64,000 nucleotides of DNA from Blastomussa wellsi. Lineage: Eukaryota; Cnidaria; Anthozoa; Scleractinia; Plerogyridae. Where the stretch lies: NCBI GenBank assembly GCA_947652115.1, contig OX393572.1, positions 474,501 through 538,500 of the forward strand. The letters are read 5' to 3'. Shown in pieces: positions 27,603-39,160 of the stretch (positions are counted from its first letter, which is position 1; the number at the start of each line of letters is the position of its first letter). The notes below the pieces were generated by a model. It was not told the origin of the DNA. It was given only the letters and a program-made list of their open reading frames with translations, and searched no databases. Position numbers and translations under genes: made by a program.

Positions 27603-30097
27603 GTTAGACCACAAGCATTTCGCTGAAGCTTGCAAGCAGTATAAAAAGCATAAAAGTGATCAGTTAAACACAGCTTCGACTGAGACAATCGCGTTCTACC
27701 TAGTGGTTGTATTAACTCAGGTTACACGAAATTTTTGAGTTGCTGCTCACTTCGTGTAGTAAATTTGCGAAAGCAAAATTTCATTACATGCAACCTCCTC
27801 AATGTTTCAAACCTGCCATCTCCTCAGACGCTTCGATCGGCCAAGTAAGGGCGAGCGCAAAGCATGACGCGCGAGGGACCATTGGAGTGAGAAAGAAGCG
27901 AGGTAAACAGAGACGTCTGAGAACGAGGCAGGCTCAAACGTTTTCTTTTTGGGCTATTCTTTATGTTCTTTATGCCGATCGAATGCACGGTCATTTTACT
28001 GCATACCGCTGACCAATGTCGCTACGTGATGTAAACACTGGGGCTGGATTTTTCATGACGTGTGTATAAAGGCCAAATCCTTTCCTGTGCGTATTCACCT
28101 TCAACGCAGTTGCTGTGTAATATCTCCTCTGGCTCCAATCCAAATTTATTTCTCGAGAACTTCTTGATGGTTGATTTTTGTTACTGTTGAGAGTGTTTAG
28201 GGAGTGCTCCTCCGATTGGATAAATAACGCCAAAGTTGCACGCATGGTCGCAAAATTTGTTGAAAGAATAGGCGCACCTATATATCTTTACATGTGTTGT
28301 AATATATAAGTAATAACATTCTCTTGCTTGGAAAGAAACTGAGTTAATCTAGGGTTGATCCTGTTTATCAACGCTTGAAATTATCGTTAAACAAAAATTG
28401 ACAATGACGCCTACGATGGCTACGAAAGTATCAATACTTTGTTGTCCTCAATAATCGGTATCTTTTGATATTAGTTATTTTACGGGGACGAAATGCGAGG
28501 AAGCTTGTCTAGTAAAACAGCTTGTACTTGACATTTTTTAAAGAAAGGGAACATTTTTGTGGTCCGATGGTGATTGTTCAATTTTTTTATCTTGTCCATT
28601 GCATGGGCAATGACAGATCAAGATTTGACCCGGAAATTAACAGATTCATTTGTTGATAGTTATAAATAGCGTGAGCAACACCATGCTGTTTATTCATTTG
28701 AGTAACTCAGAAACACATGCACATTGACAATATTCTACAATAAGACATTGAACAAAGAAAACTTAATCGTGGCAGTTTTTAATTTTGAATTGAAAAAGCA
28801 GTCATGCCGTTTTACAAGCCTGCACTTGCCTAACCATGATCTAAATTTGTTCAGCGTTATCTTAAGTTTGAGGGTTTGGCACACATTGGGTGATATATAG
28901 AAAACAACAAAGATGTTTTAAAGCCGATGTTAGTGTAGGGTGTAGACCCGGGTTTCGCCCGAGACGATCACAAAAGTGGCGTAAGTAAGTTTTGCACCTG
29001 CACAAATTTGGTGAAATTTAACTTTTTCATACAAAAAAGTCTGTGTTTAAAGTTCAGGGACACATAAAATCTTCAAATCATCAAACCTTTTGCGTACATT
29101 TATCAAATGATGTTTTGAAAAACCAGGTCTACACACTACACTGAAATCGGCTGTAAAGTTTATTCCCAGTTTTTCTGACGGTGCCAGGTGGCGGAAACCC
29201 TGAAACCTAGATTGCATTAGTGAGCTTGGCGTCCTACCAAAACAGACACCAAACAACTTAATGAAACGCAATCTTTTGTAAATAGCCAAAGTAGCGATTG
29301 AAAAATCTTTTTTCAATTTCTAATTTTGATATAAATTAACGCGTCTTTTGATTTCTTAAAAAAAGTTGTGAGCCATTTCTTCATACTCTTTGGAGACTGC
29401 CACCACACGTAGATAACATGATATTTGAACAGCGTTTATTCAGAAAAGAATAAGAACACTTTTCTTCCTTGTTTATAAGGCATTGTCAGCTGTGCATGGA
29501 ACCGCGCCTACAGATTACCATTATGACAACACGGAAAAGCGTTAATTAAATTTATTTTATTTTTAAAGTAAACAGATGAATTGCTATATATTTACAGAGG
29601 GAAACTACATCTTCTGTTGTTATGTTTTGTGCAAGTCCTCTCTCTAGATCAATTTTGAATTTGAAATATTTCACGTCAGAGACACGTTTCTGCGTTCACC
29701 AACGTGACACGAGAACGCAATTTGACAATTCCGGAGCACTCTGTGTGTCATCCGCTTTATCAGGTGCTGCACAGAAAAAAAGTTGCAGAAATCTAACCGC
29801 TCTGAAGTTTGCGTGATCTCGATGAAATTATCTCTCGTCGACAGACCGATCAAGCCCATTTATCCCTTCTTAACGAAAGATAACGCCCTTATTAACGCGT
29901 CCAAATGGAACGACGAACGGGAAATGGTATGGCAGCTTTTAGAACTGTCACATCGATCAATGACAGTTCTCCAGTTCCACGTCGCAGGACAGTACAGGTC
30001 ACATGCGACTCTGAAGTCTGTGTCAAACAATTTATGCTAACAATCTGTATCCCGTGCTCACACATTAGATTTTGCCAAACAAGAGAAGCGAGCAGAA

Positions 30098-33000
30098 ATG
30101 AATGGCATTTTTGGACGCCTGCCACCTTGTCCAATGAATGGATACAACTACAGTCATCCTTCAAATATGGATTTCTTCGATCCGACAGAAGCCTCGATGT
30201 ATGGTAAGAAAGACTGGTTAATAAATTCGCGATTGCCAGGTTTGCGTGCCTTGATGTCATTAGTTCTCTCTCAATCCTAATAATCTTTCCTATATGGCTA
30301 AGTGGATTTAGGGTTTACCGTTGATTCCCTCACAAAGATTGTTTAGTCTCTGTTAAACCAGCCGGGCAGATTATAACAACAGCGCTTTGTCCAGCCTCAC
30401 ATATTGAGTTGTGTTACTGACAAATTCCAGTGTTTTCTATTTTAATGTGTGGCTCTGTTCATTTCACGTTTAAAAACATTATGGCTTACATCTATTTAAT
30501 CTTCAATTAATTTGTCCAGTTTTATCCAATTTCCTTTGAAACTTTTTGCGAATGAAAGGTCTACTATGGGTTATGTAAGCCTCAACGAGCCTCAACTACA
30601 AAAATTGGGAACTGGAGAAACTGTTCTGCGCTTTTCCGTTTTAATGCCGTGGCTACAATGAGGATTATCTTCCCCATTAATGTCAATGTAAATTTTTTTT
30701 AAAATATTGTTTTGGAATCGTTCCTGTCCACGACTGTAATCCGACAGTTCCCAGTTAAACCAAGAGATAATCTCAAGCCATCCTAAGTAAGTCTGTTCCG
30801 ATTAGGGAAGAAGTTTTGTTGCAGGGGTTCTTAGGAATTACCAAGTCAGACGGGACTTTGTTTGGTTATGTAAGCATCTTTGGCACTTTCAAGTTAACTC
30901 ATGAAACTGTACTTCTGTAAATCCCTGTTGGGACATAGTTTCGCCAAGTTCCATTTTCACGACTGCTGATGCATTCATTTTTGTTACCGTCAGTCCCACA
31001 TTTAGTGCATCTTGTATGACGGTTTTGTCGTCCTTGTTATAATCTTTCCAATTGGGTGAGTCTGGATAATCCTCGCTTATTGGACAGTTTCCTTGAGAGG
31101 TGGTTTACTAGTTTCCTAATTGATATCAAGATTATTGCAGACAAAAAGCACTATATAGAGCCACATATCTAAGCCCGTCACTCAAACGTGTTTTTCTCGG
31201 TATAAGAAGACCAACTAAGCCTTGACATTCAGACTAAACTCACGTAAAATGGGATCCCATGGAATGGAGTTTGCATGGGCCGGGTATTTACCATGCCTGG
31301 GTTGTCCCCAGTGTCTTACATCAAGATTTTTAGAAGGTAAACATCTTTCCATCACTCTAGCAGAAAGTTTGCATTAAATAATTGACAAACGCCATCGGTG
31401 TCAAGGAGAAAACAGTATTCACATAAAGTCAAAGAAGATTGTATTGAGACCTATCATTGTTTGGAGGACACCTTTGATTGCCAAAATCAGCACAGACAAA
31501 CTAAACGGTTTTCAAGGCAATGTTTGATGCGCTCTCATTACTCAGTAGAGAGTATGCAGAATCTATGGAGGTTACAACTTTATTTTATGGTGTATCACTT
31601 TATGTCTATCCCTGTAGTTGCATGGTTTCAACTCAGAAGCCAAAAAGGAGATTCTCCTTGCTCAGTGCACAACTCGTTTGATTCTGACCCTTTTAAACTG
31701 AAAAACTACTGAAGCAGCTTCATTCTACTCAGAGCGCTTAAATTAGTTGACTAGAAAATGATTGACACTGACAACCTAAATTAAGAAGCTTCATTCTACT
31801 CAGAGCCCATAAATTAATTAACCAGAAAATTGACGCTGACAGCCTAAAAAAGGAAGGGAAAACTCGCATCCTTGGGTCCGAAACGTGCTTGTTGATGTGG
31901 CTATAATTGCTTCATTGTATACTTCATTGTCATACTTTATTTTTCAAGGCCCTCCACGAAAGCAGCGCCGAGAGCGAACGACTTACACCAAAGTTCAGCT
32001 TGAAATTTTGGATGAGCTCTTCACCAAAACAAAATATCCTGACATCTTCATGAGAGAGGAAGTAGCCATGAAAATCAACCTTCCTGAAAGCAGAGTGCAG
32101 GTGAGCCGAGTCATTATTTCTTAAAGAGCAGTGAGGGGTACTTCTCAATCCTACTTCTAAGAAAACACAAGTTAATTTCTGATGGCAGAGGGCCAGGCAA
32201 TTCTCATTATTCAACTGTTCTTCCTGATGTTACTCACCCAGTGCATTTTTGCAGTCTCCGGGCTTTCGGTACTTCTACATCAACGTTTGTACTTGGTGTC
32301 AGAAGAAATCAATACTTTCTTAAGACGAAATTACAGCGCTTTATCAGCTTTTTGATTACACCTCACTCTTCTTGTTGCAAAGGAGTATCTGCGTTCACTG
32401 AGGTTCACTTAAGAGGAAGTGATGAACTTACAATTTAATTCTCTGCTGATGTATTTTGTAATCGAACGGATATTGCCACCGCCCAGCAATTGTAATTATC
32501 TAACTTTCAAAATATTCCGAGTTTTTCTCTTGCATTCTTGCCATTGCGTGGTCTACGGAAACAATTATCATGATTCCAAAATTGACTCCATTTTGTATAA
32601 AGGGGGCGTAACTCGGGTGGATCATAAGTACTTAATTACCCACAAATTATACTGTTATCAGTGTTATTTAGCTCCTTTGTTTACAAAGAACTGTTATCTA
32701 ATAACTGAACTCCCGCAAGGGAGACAGATATGGCAAACTTTGAACACGTGTTGAAAATTTGCACGAAACTTGTCAACGCACTAAACTTCGGAATGAGATC
32801 TCTACGGTGAACGAAAAGAAGCAAATTGGTTATGAATAAATCATTTAAGTCTTTAATCTTCTACTTGGCTTAAAAAGAGTTGAATAAAACAGATTGGTGC
32901 CCTCAAATTCCTTAGCGTGAGCCTTCGCATTTCCCCTGACAGTCCATGTTTGAATTCCATGCCCTTTCAAGTGTTCGGTGGCACTATTCATACCTCAAAC

Positions 33001-33975
33001 TCACGCGATCTTGTTTCTTTTTGATATCCTTATACATTCCATTTTATTGTTATTGTTCTCTCTCCGAAACCAATGGGTTTCTGATCTTTTGGCGAAACAG
33101 AGTATTGTAAATCTAAAACCAGAATAATCCTCAACCTAAAAAGCAAATTCAGGTCTTACGCGGTTACAAAACCATGCACCTTTTGTAATGGCTTTGCCAA
33201 TCTAAGTTTAATTTGACATCAAATTTATAACATGTGCAATAAATCTCTCTACAAATTATTGGCATTCGTGTTTAATTAAGGGGCCGGTCGCACTAGGCAG
33301 AATTTTTGTTTAATTTGCAAAAAAAAAAAACTGTCAACGAGTGTTGTAGATGAGTGCGTCCGGCGTGTTTCGCCTTCACAAAATTTTGTCCGACCTTATC
33401 AAACTTCAAAGAAGCCGCGACAAAAAATCGGCGAGCCCTTCGGGGCCTGGCCACCTGAAATAACTAAAGAGTTAATAAGGGCCGGCAGCCAAGCCTACAA
33501 ATATACTTATACAAATTGGTTTCCCTTCGCTCAGGTGTGGTTCAAAAACAGAAGAGCGAAGTTTCGACAGCTTAGCAAGCAGCAGTCAGGAACACAAAAC
33601 AAACCCAAACCAGCTATAGCCAAGAGGAAATCGTCAACACCATCTGATGTACAACAAGTACAAGACCCTTCAGTAAAAACTGCCACCCTAGTCCCTCCCC
33701 AACAGTTTAACAACTTCAACTTAAATGGACCCTCTTGGTCGCCGAACAAACACAGCATTCAAGAGATGGCCAACTTCCACAGGCAGTCGAACTATCAGAA
33801 ATTTATCAATAACGGTATTAATGGGTTTCCGGCGACCAACTTTAGCTCGACTTCTTCCCAGCCTATCTTTCATCCAAATCATGAACAGTACTTCTCTTAC
33901 ATGACAAACGGAGGCCCAGCAACAAACGCGGAGTTGTCGCGGAACCGAATAGACTCGTCTGCAATGATGTGTTAA
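30098..33975 (+). CDS. otx: OTX-type homeodomain transcription factor, paralog 2
   Basis: The upstream-start isoform uses exons 30098-30203, 31949-32100 and 33535-33975 and encodes 232 residues. The first exon gives [14 protein letters not shown] and MDFFDP, a diverged form of the paralog 1 N-terminus that matches paralog 4 ([15 protein letters not shown]). The homeodomain is complete with Lys50/Asn51. It has Tyr8 in place of the usual Phe8 and Phe56 in place of Cys. The tail carries a basic PAIAKRK segment, an SWSPN motif recalling IWSPA, and a [13 protein letters not shown] stretch related to paralogs 3 and 4. A second first exon at 31249-31336 would replace residues 1-35. All junctions have gt/ag and keep frame (phase 1, phase 0). 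The likely role is a sequence-specific nuclear regulator. Intron 2 (32101-33534) holds no recognisable gene, and a GC-rich repeat lies just before exon 3. Confidence 0.94.
30274..30318 (+). promoter_or_regulatory. Intron-1 block shared with paralogs 3 and 4
   Basis: About 70 bases after the first exon lies taataatctttcctatatgg, then taagtggatttaggg. Paralog 3 has ataatctttcctta and taagtgggtttgggatta at 41292-41350, and paralog 4 has taataatccttcatatat at 51811-51846. Similar position and order in three genes suggest a retained intronic regulatory element. Confidence 0.45.
31152..31157 (+). promoter_or_regulatory. Candidate TATA box for the alternative first exon of paralog 2
   Basis: TATATA, in the context agcactatatagagcc, lies 97 bases before the alternative start codon at 31249. 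A start site roughly 30 bases downstream would leave a 5' UTR of about 65 bases. This is consistent with an internal promoter but is not proof. Confidence 0.35.
31249..31336 (+). CDS. otx: Alternative first coding exon (Cys-type N-terminus), otx paralog 2
   Basis: An open frame starts at ATG 31249, with a second in-frame ATG at 31264, and ends in phase 1 at GAAG followed by gtaaac. Spliced to the 31949 exon it keeps the homeodomain frame and gives a 226-residue protein. It encodes [18 protein letters not shown] followed by TSRFLEG. Matching exons lie in intron 1 of paralogs 3 and 4 with the same phase, the same glutamate-glycine junction and similar residues. The C-x2-C-x2-C motif is unlike known Otx N-termini and might bind metal or a partner. 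Function is unknown. Similarity among the three copies at the residue level, plus shared phase, argues against chance. Confidence 0.75.
33278..33488. repeat. GC-rich dispersed repeat in intron 2 of paralog 2
   Basis: A block starting ttaaggggccggtcgcacta and ending aagggccggca contrasts in base composition with the surrounding AT-rich intron. Its ends repeat the ggccgg core in the same orientation. It sits 46 bases before the last exon. Family not identified. Confidence 0.35.
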
Positions 33976-34831
33976 ACCAAAGTCTACAAAGGTCCCAGTT
34001 ACCTTATTATAGAAAGCTATATAAATTAAAAAGAACTGTGTGTGAAATATATAATATAGTAATTAACTGTATAACTTTTTAAGTACTCTAACTGAAAGAA
34101 GACTTGTAATTTTCTAAAAGTAGTTGACTCTCATTGCGCACTTGTTAAGCACTTATCATATAAATTTGTTTTCCCATCAAAACTTGTAGACTGGAGCAAT
34201 ACTCGGATACTTTTCTTACCGGAAAATATGCATGGACACACTTAAAAGAAACACTTTCAAGTTTGTTTTCTTCGCCCTATTAAGCCGGGCTCATAATGAC
34301 GCGGATTGTTTACCCCTACAACTGTACTACATTGGTTTGCTGGGCTCTAATGCAGAGTTCTGGTTTCACCAAGCCGCTTAGTCATGATAAAGCATTTCGA
34401 CTATCCATTGAGTAATGCACCTATCAATGTTAAGCCCAAGGGGGGTGATGGGGTAGGGATTTTTACATTTTCTGAAAAGATAAGTCAAATTCCCCACCCC
34501 CGGGAACATAATTGCCAAAAGTATCAAAATCTTCCACTTCTCTGCTGTTAAAAATGGAAGCCATGTCAAAATTCCCGATCAAAATCCCCACCCTGAGGAA
34601 AAACCTCACAGTCAAAGTCCAGTGGACAGCCCGATCCCCCCCCCGGGATGACGGTAAATATAGCTTAGTATTCAATAGTACATACGCTTCTCATGCAATA
34701 AAATCCCGGCGAATCATGGGAAGGCTGAGCTCAACAAGTTACTATTGGAAGCCGAGCCAGTTTCCCATGGTAACAACAAAATTTTAACGTCAAAACTTTG
34801 TCCCCAAACTTCCCTCGTACCTTACTAAACT

Positions 34832-35354
34832 GATAATGAGGGTCTTAATGGGGTTAACCGTTAGTCGTAAAATGGCCAAAAATTTAGCCGTTAGGCGTAA
34901 AAATGAAAAAAATTTAACCGTTAGCCGTAAAAAATGTTAACCGTAAAAAATCTAAATACAAAAGTAAAGGCCTCGAGAACTTTTTTCGAGTCGGATGTGT
35001 TGTGCGTTTATGTGTTCTGGTTTCGAGAAAAGCTGATCGAAACCGGAAGTGTCTGCATAATTTGTCGCATATGTCGCGTCGTTGCACGAGTTGACAGACG
35101 TTTTGACAGCTCTTGTATTTTACGAGTGTACACGCACAAAAAAAAAAACACTTTTTTATCTCAAAATGGTCCAAAGACTTTCAGTATGTTTTACAACAAT
35201 GGAAATTAATATTTAACTTCTTAAAACAATAGCAATTATTTTTTAACTTCTCCTGTTAACCGTAATGGAGCAAAATTAAGCGTTAGCCGTAAAAAAGCCC
35301 AAAAGTTAACCGTTAACCGTAAAAGCCACCACCCCGTTGAGACCCTCGATAATC
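34832..35354. repeat. 523-bp MITE-like element with AACCGTTA(A/G)CCGTAAAA repeats
   Basis: The left end gataatgagggtcttaatgg is the inverted complement, with a few mismatches, of the right end ccgttgagaccctcgataatc. Just inside both ends are runs of ttaaccgttagccgtaaaa variants. The interior is AT-rich with an A-run. Terminal inverted repeats with subterminal repeats are typical of non-autonomous DNA transposons. No target-site duplication is evident. Confidence 0.6.
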
Positions 35355-36164
35355 GTAGTATTGTCTTCCTCAGTTGTGCGTGAGACAAAGCTTCCCAGTT
35401 CTCAAAGACTGTCCACTCAATGGACTACCGGCTAATTGGCAACACGAGGGACTATTAGTAAAAATCTACTGCATACTAATGCAAATTCCCCAATCTGATT
35501 GGCTGAGCTACTTCACACTATCAGCCATTAGAGTGCAGTGGTTGAAGGTCGTCTTCAAAATGGCGACGTCTTCGCGCTTTAACGACGTTTCGCGGGAAGA
35601 TTTAGAGCTTTTTCACCGACACATGATTCATTTATTGACTCAGTTTTACTAAAACAATTAGATTATTCGCTCTCGATTTCTGTGAATCTCGAGCTCATAA
35701 TCTAATTGTTAGTTAGAATCACGTTGTATTCATTTGGATAGGCCTGTGAAACATTTCCGATCGATATCAACAATAAACTTGATACCTTCCTCTTGACGTT
35801 CTAGGCGCATTTCGTGTATTGAACAAAAGACATCATAATTTGGTTTTTGTTTTGTTTTCTTTGCATATGTAATTTGTGGTGTGGCAAAATAAATACGAAC
35901 AAACAAACAAACATAATTTAAATGCCGTTAAAAAGCTAATAAGTGCCCCTGACAGTGTCCCTTAACAGCCTACTTTCTGGACAACTAAATGTTCGTAACG
36001 CACAAACTACGAAAATCACCACGCTATATTAATTTCATTGAGGCTAGGTATTTGATACTATTTTAAGCTTAAAAGAGAAATAAAGCATTATCTTTATATG
36101 TCATATCATTTTTACATACGTCAGTCATTTCATGGCTTCAGAAATGGAAATTTTCGAAAAGTTA

Positions 36165-36680
36165 AGGTGGCTCTGAACTCCCGCCACAGGATTGTTTTAA
36201 ACTTTGCAAAACGTTCCATCTTATCATGCTTATCAAAATTCGATAATAAAAAATGGGGGTCACCGAGCTCGTTTTTGAGTTTTAAGCAGGTCATATTGTC
36301 CCTATGGTAACAAATGATAACAACGTGTTCACCAATGATTTGGCAGTTTTTTAATACTATGATTGTAGCATCAACTGATAAAGAGTGGTTATAATGACTC
36401 ATCATCACCTTAAATGGTCGGTGACCCCTCAGATTTTATCGAATTCTGCCATATTGCGGCTGTGAGGCGAGTGAAACTATAGTCGCTGAATGCACAATGT
36501 TTCTTTAAAGAACCCCGCCAATTGAATAAATATAAATATTCGCAATAAATATTGCAATATTTTTGGGCTTACAGACACTGTAATCATGTTCGCTAACTAA
36601 GCCCAATTTTTCATATTTAGGGAGTTCTTCTGGGTATTTTATCTCCATAACGATGTCGGTGATCCCCCATTTGATCACAT
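36165..36680. repeat. Fold-back element with GGGGGTCACCGA inverted arms
   Basis: The stretch aaaatgggggtcaccgagctcg near 36248 pairs with cgatgtcggtgatcccccattt near 36650 as an imperfect inverted repeat, about 400 bases apart. aaggtggctctgaactcccg marks the probable left end. Boundaries are approximate and no transposase coding is present. Confidence 0.45.
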
Positions 36681-37325
36681 TTCTGACATTAGTAGCTCAT
36701 TATCTTACAGTGCTGAAAGTGTCGGAAAAAATTAATGTTAGAACATTGGCTTACTCACCATGAATGCATTAATCTTTTGCTATGTATAAAATTAGCTTCA
36801 AATAAAAAAATGAAATGATAGTTTACAAAGGAAGAAAAACACCAAAGACGGGTAAAACTTAACGAAGCTAATTTAAGGGAGACATCGAAGGATTATCTTT
36901 CAAGTTTCGAGCGCCTCTGTAATCCGAAGTTATCATGATTTTGAAAAGCCCGCAGGGGAAGGAAACCATTGTTATCCATTTGACAGTGGTTTTCAGTAAT
37001 TTGTAACAAAATTAAACAACTGATGCGATGTCACCTCCTGGATTGATCCGTCCAAACTCAAGCTTTGCTAAATTGTAAAAGTCCGTAAAAGTCCCCTTTG
37101 AATCTGTGCAAGAATTGACCCTCAAATTTAGTGCAACGGGTAGAACTATAGAAGGTGCTTAATATGAGCAATCGCTTCAATGGCTGCTTGGTTTCTCTCA
37201 GTTTGTCTTTTATAAAATGCAACGTTGCAAAGAGGTGCCATTATTTTTCAACAGGGATTTAATCAAAGATGCTTTGGTGTGAATTTTTTCCGGCCAAAGG
37301 TTTCCCGGTCTGCAGGAGAGAAGTT

Positions 37326-37410
37326 AGTCTGCGTGAAGCCGTCTATTATTCCTAAAGCGGAAAAATGCTTTAGGAATAATAGGACTAATAGACGGTTGCA
37401 CGCAGGCTAG
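37326..37410. repeat. Fold-back motif AGCCTGCGTGCA, copy 2 (palindrome)
   Basis: The left arm tctgcgtgaagccgtctatt, then attcctaaagc, mirrors gctttaggaataat and taatagacggttgcacgcag on the right. The arms share the agcctgcgtgca end with the short copy at 18953-18988. Confidence 0.6.
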
Positions 37411-39055
37411 AGAGAAGTGCGTTCGATATGTTGACAGATATCGTTACAGCTCGAACATGCATTGTATCGACGGAAATAACTTTGACCATTTTCACGTACA
37501 CGGTACAGTCTAATACCTCAGTCAGCAAGGCCAACACGTTTAAACCTTTAAATTATTTTGGCCTGTCGACACTACCCTAAATGAGATTATTTCCACTTTC
37601 TTATTTCATAACTCATTAGCTGTTTTTTAACAGTCGCTTTTATTTACAAAACCCTACGTGGTTCCTTGAACTGAAATCAATACTATTTTGGAATTTGTGG
37701 TTAACACTGAAAACACGACAATAACCAAACTGCACACCACAAAAACAAACATGAAAAAAACTTCGTCTCCCACAGAGCTATGTGAGACTTGATTCATTCG
37801 GAAATTTTGAAACGAAAAATAAAATGCAGCCAGTTTGCTGGTTTAAACGTTGTCTCCTTTAGTTCTGCGAAGTTGGTTGGTTGTACATTAAAAACATTTA
37901 CATGTATATTTACACCTCAGAATTCGTGTTGCCTTTATCATCCGACTAACAAGTGTCGTATGAGACAACTGCATGCTGACTGGACATAATGGCTTTGGGT
38001 AATTTTCCACAGCTTTCGAAACTTAATAACTGTTGGAAGCGTAAAATGTTAATCAAGAAAGTGTTAAATACTTATGAATCTGTTGTTCTATCTGGAACTG
38101 TTTGGCACAATGTAAGTCTATTGATGGAAAGAATAGGAGCAGGTTGTCAGAGAAAAAAAGGTCATTGTTGTATTATTTAAACATAAACCAAAGCTTTCTT
38201 AATTCTGACTTATTTAATGTACGACAATCAGTAAGGCCAACTTTGGTTTCTTGTCCGTTATGTACACTCAGACACGTGAGGAATTTAAGAAAAATAAACA
38301 AATTATCCGCTTACGATTTCTGGATGAGTCAACCAGACTGGCTATTGATGGCATTTTTCCATCTGAGCAAGTAAGCGTGTGTAGACTGTGTACAACAACA
38401 GGATTTGTGTAATCGGTTTGTTTTCTGTTGCCAACCGGAAAAATTGAAAGATATTTGCCGTATTAGTTCATACCTGTCTTTCGATTGCGGACTGATGTAA
38501 TTGCGGTAAGCAAATTTAATTAATTATCTGTGTGATATTTTGCCTATTATCTCGTGATGTGTGCCATGTGTTCCTTTTTAAGCGAAGACGTACGTTTGAT
38601 ACACGCCTTGAAAAAATAATACTTCGCTGTGCCTTCGAAGTTGAGAATAAACGTCACCCGACCACCTTGTTGCGGTGACCAAACCATACAAATTGGTCAG
38701 CCGGACAACTCAGATCAGACCTGTTTTTCTCCCTAGTACCTGTAAGCAATCCCTAGTAGTCCTCAGTAAGGTGATGGAGATTCTAGACACAAACCATCTG
38801 CTGACAAGAATAGTAGACTCAAGATTGACCGCTGGTGCGACGAGCATAAGATGAAACTTGCTTCCGTCATCCCTGGTTTCCATGATCCGGGTCACCCTAT
38901 CAGCTACTTCCTGAAAATCCAACATTGCGAAACACTGGGCGTGCTTTTATGACATTGACTCATCTTACCTTTTATTTTATTTTGGACGGAGGCGTTGTTA
39001 CTAGGAATGAAATTTCAAACTGAAAACATAGCCCACAATCGACCAGAGCTCACTG

Positions 39056-39160
39056 CTAGACTTATCAGTAGCCGGTCGCAGTGGTTAGACTCAGAGGAAG
39101 CAATCCGAGTCTACGGAAAATCAATTCAAGCCCCATCTGTTAACTCAGAATGTCTTCTGA
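39056..39160 (+). repeat. Possible tRNA-derived SINE fragment
   Basis: gtagccggtcgcagtggtta resembles a tRNA A-box context, and aatcaattcaagcccc lies where a B-box would be, though degenerate. No acceptor stem or intact cloverleaf can be formed, so it is not a tRNA gene. This is a weak call. Confidence 0.2.

Larger units (their letters stand above)
10671..30097. other. 19.4-kb intergenic region between otx paralogs 1 and 2
   Basis: No protein-coding gene is recognisable on either strand. The 3' UTR of paralog 1 must begin here, but no AATAAA appears in the first kilobase; the first lie near 11.69, 11.94 and 12.48 kb. The rest is repeat-rich: fold-back elements, LINE-like 3' tails, GC-rich repeat ends and two arrays of a roughly 105-bp unit, listed separately. 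Enhancers may be hidden here but cannot be identified from one sequence. Confidence 0.6.

Noticed and set aside
39056..39160. tRNA gene
   Set aside because: Box-like motifs are present but no acceptor stem or anticodon arm can be completed; at most a SINE remnant.
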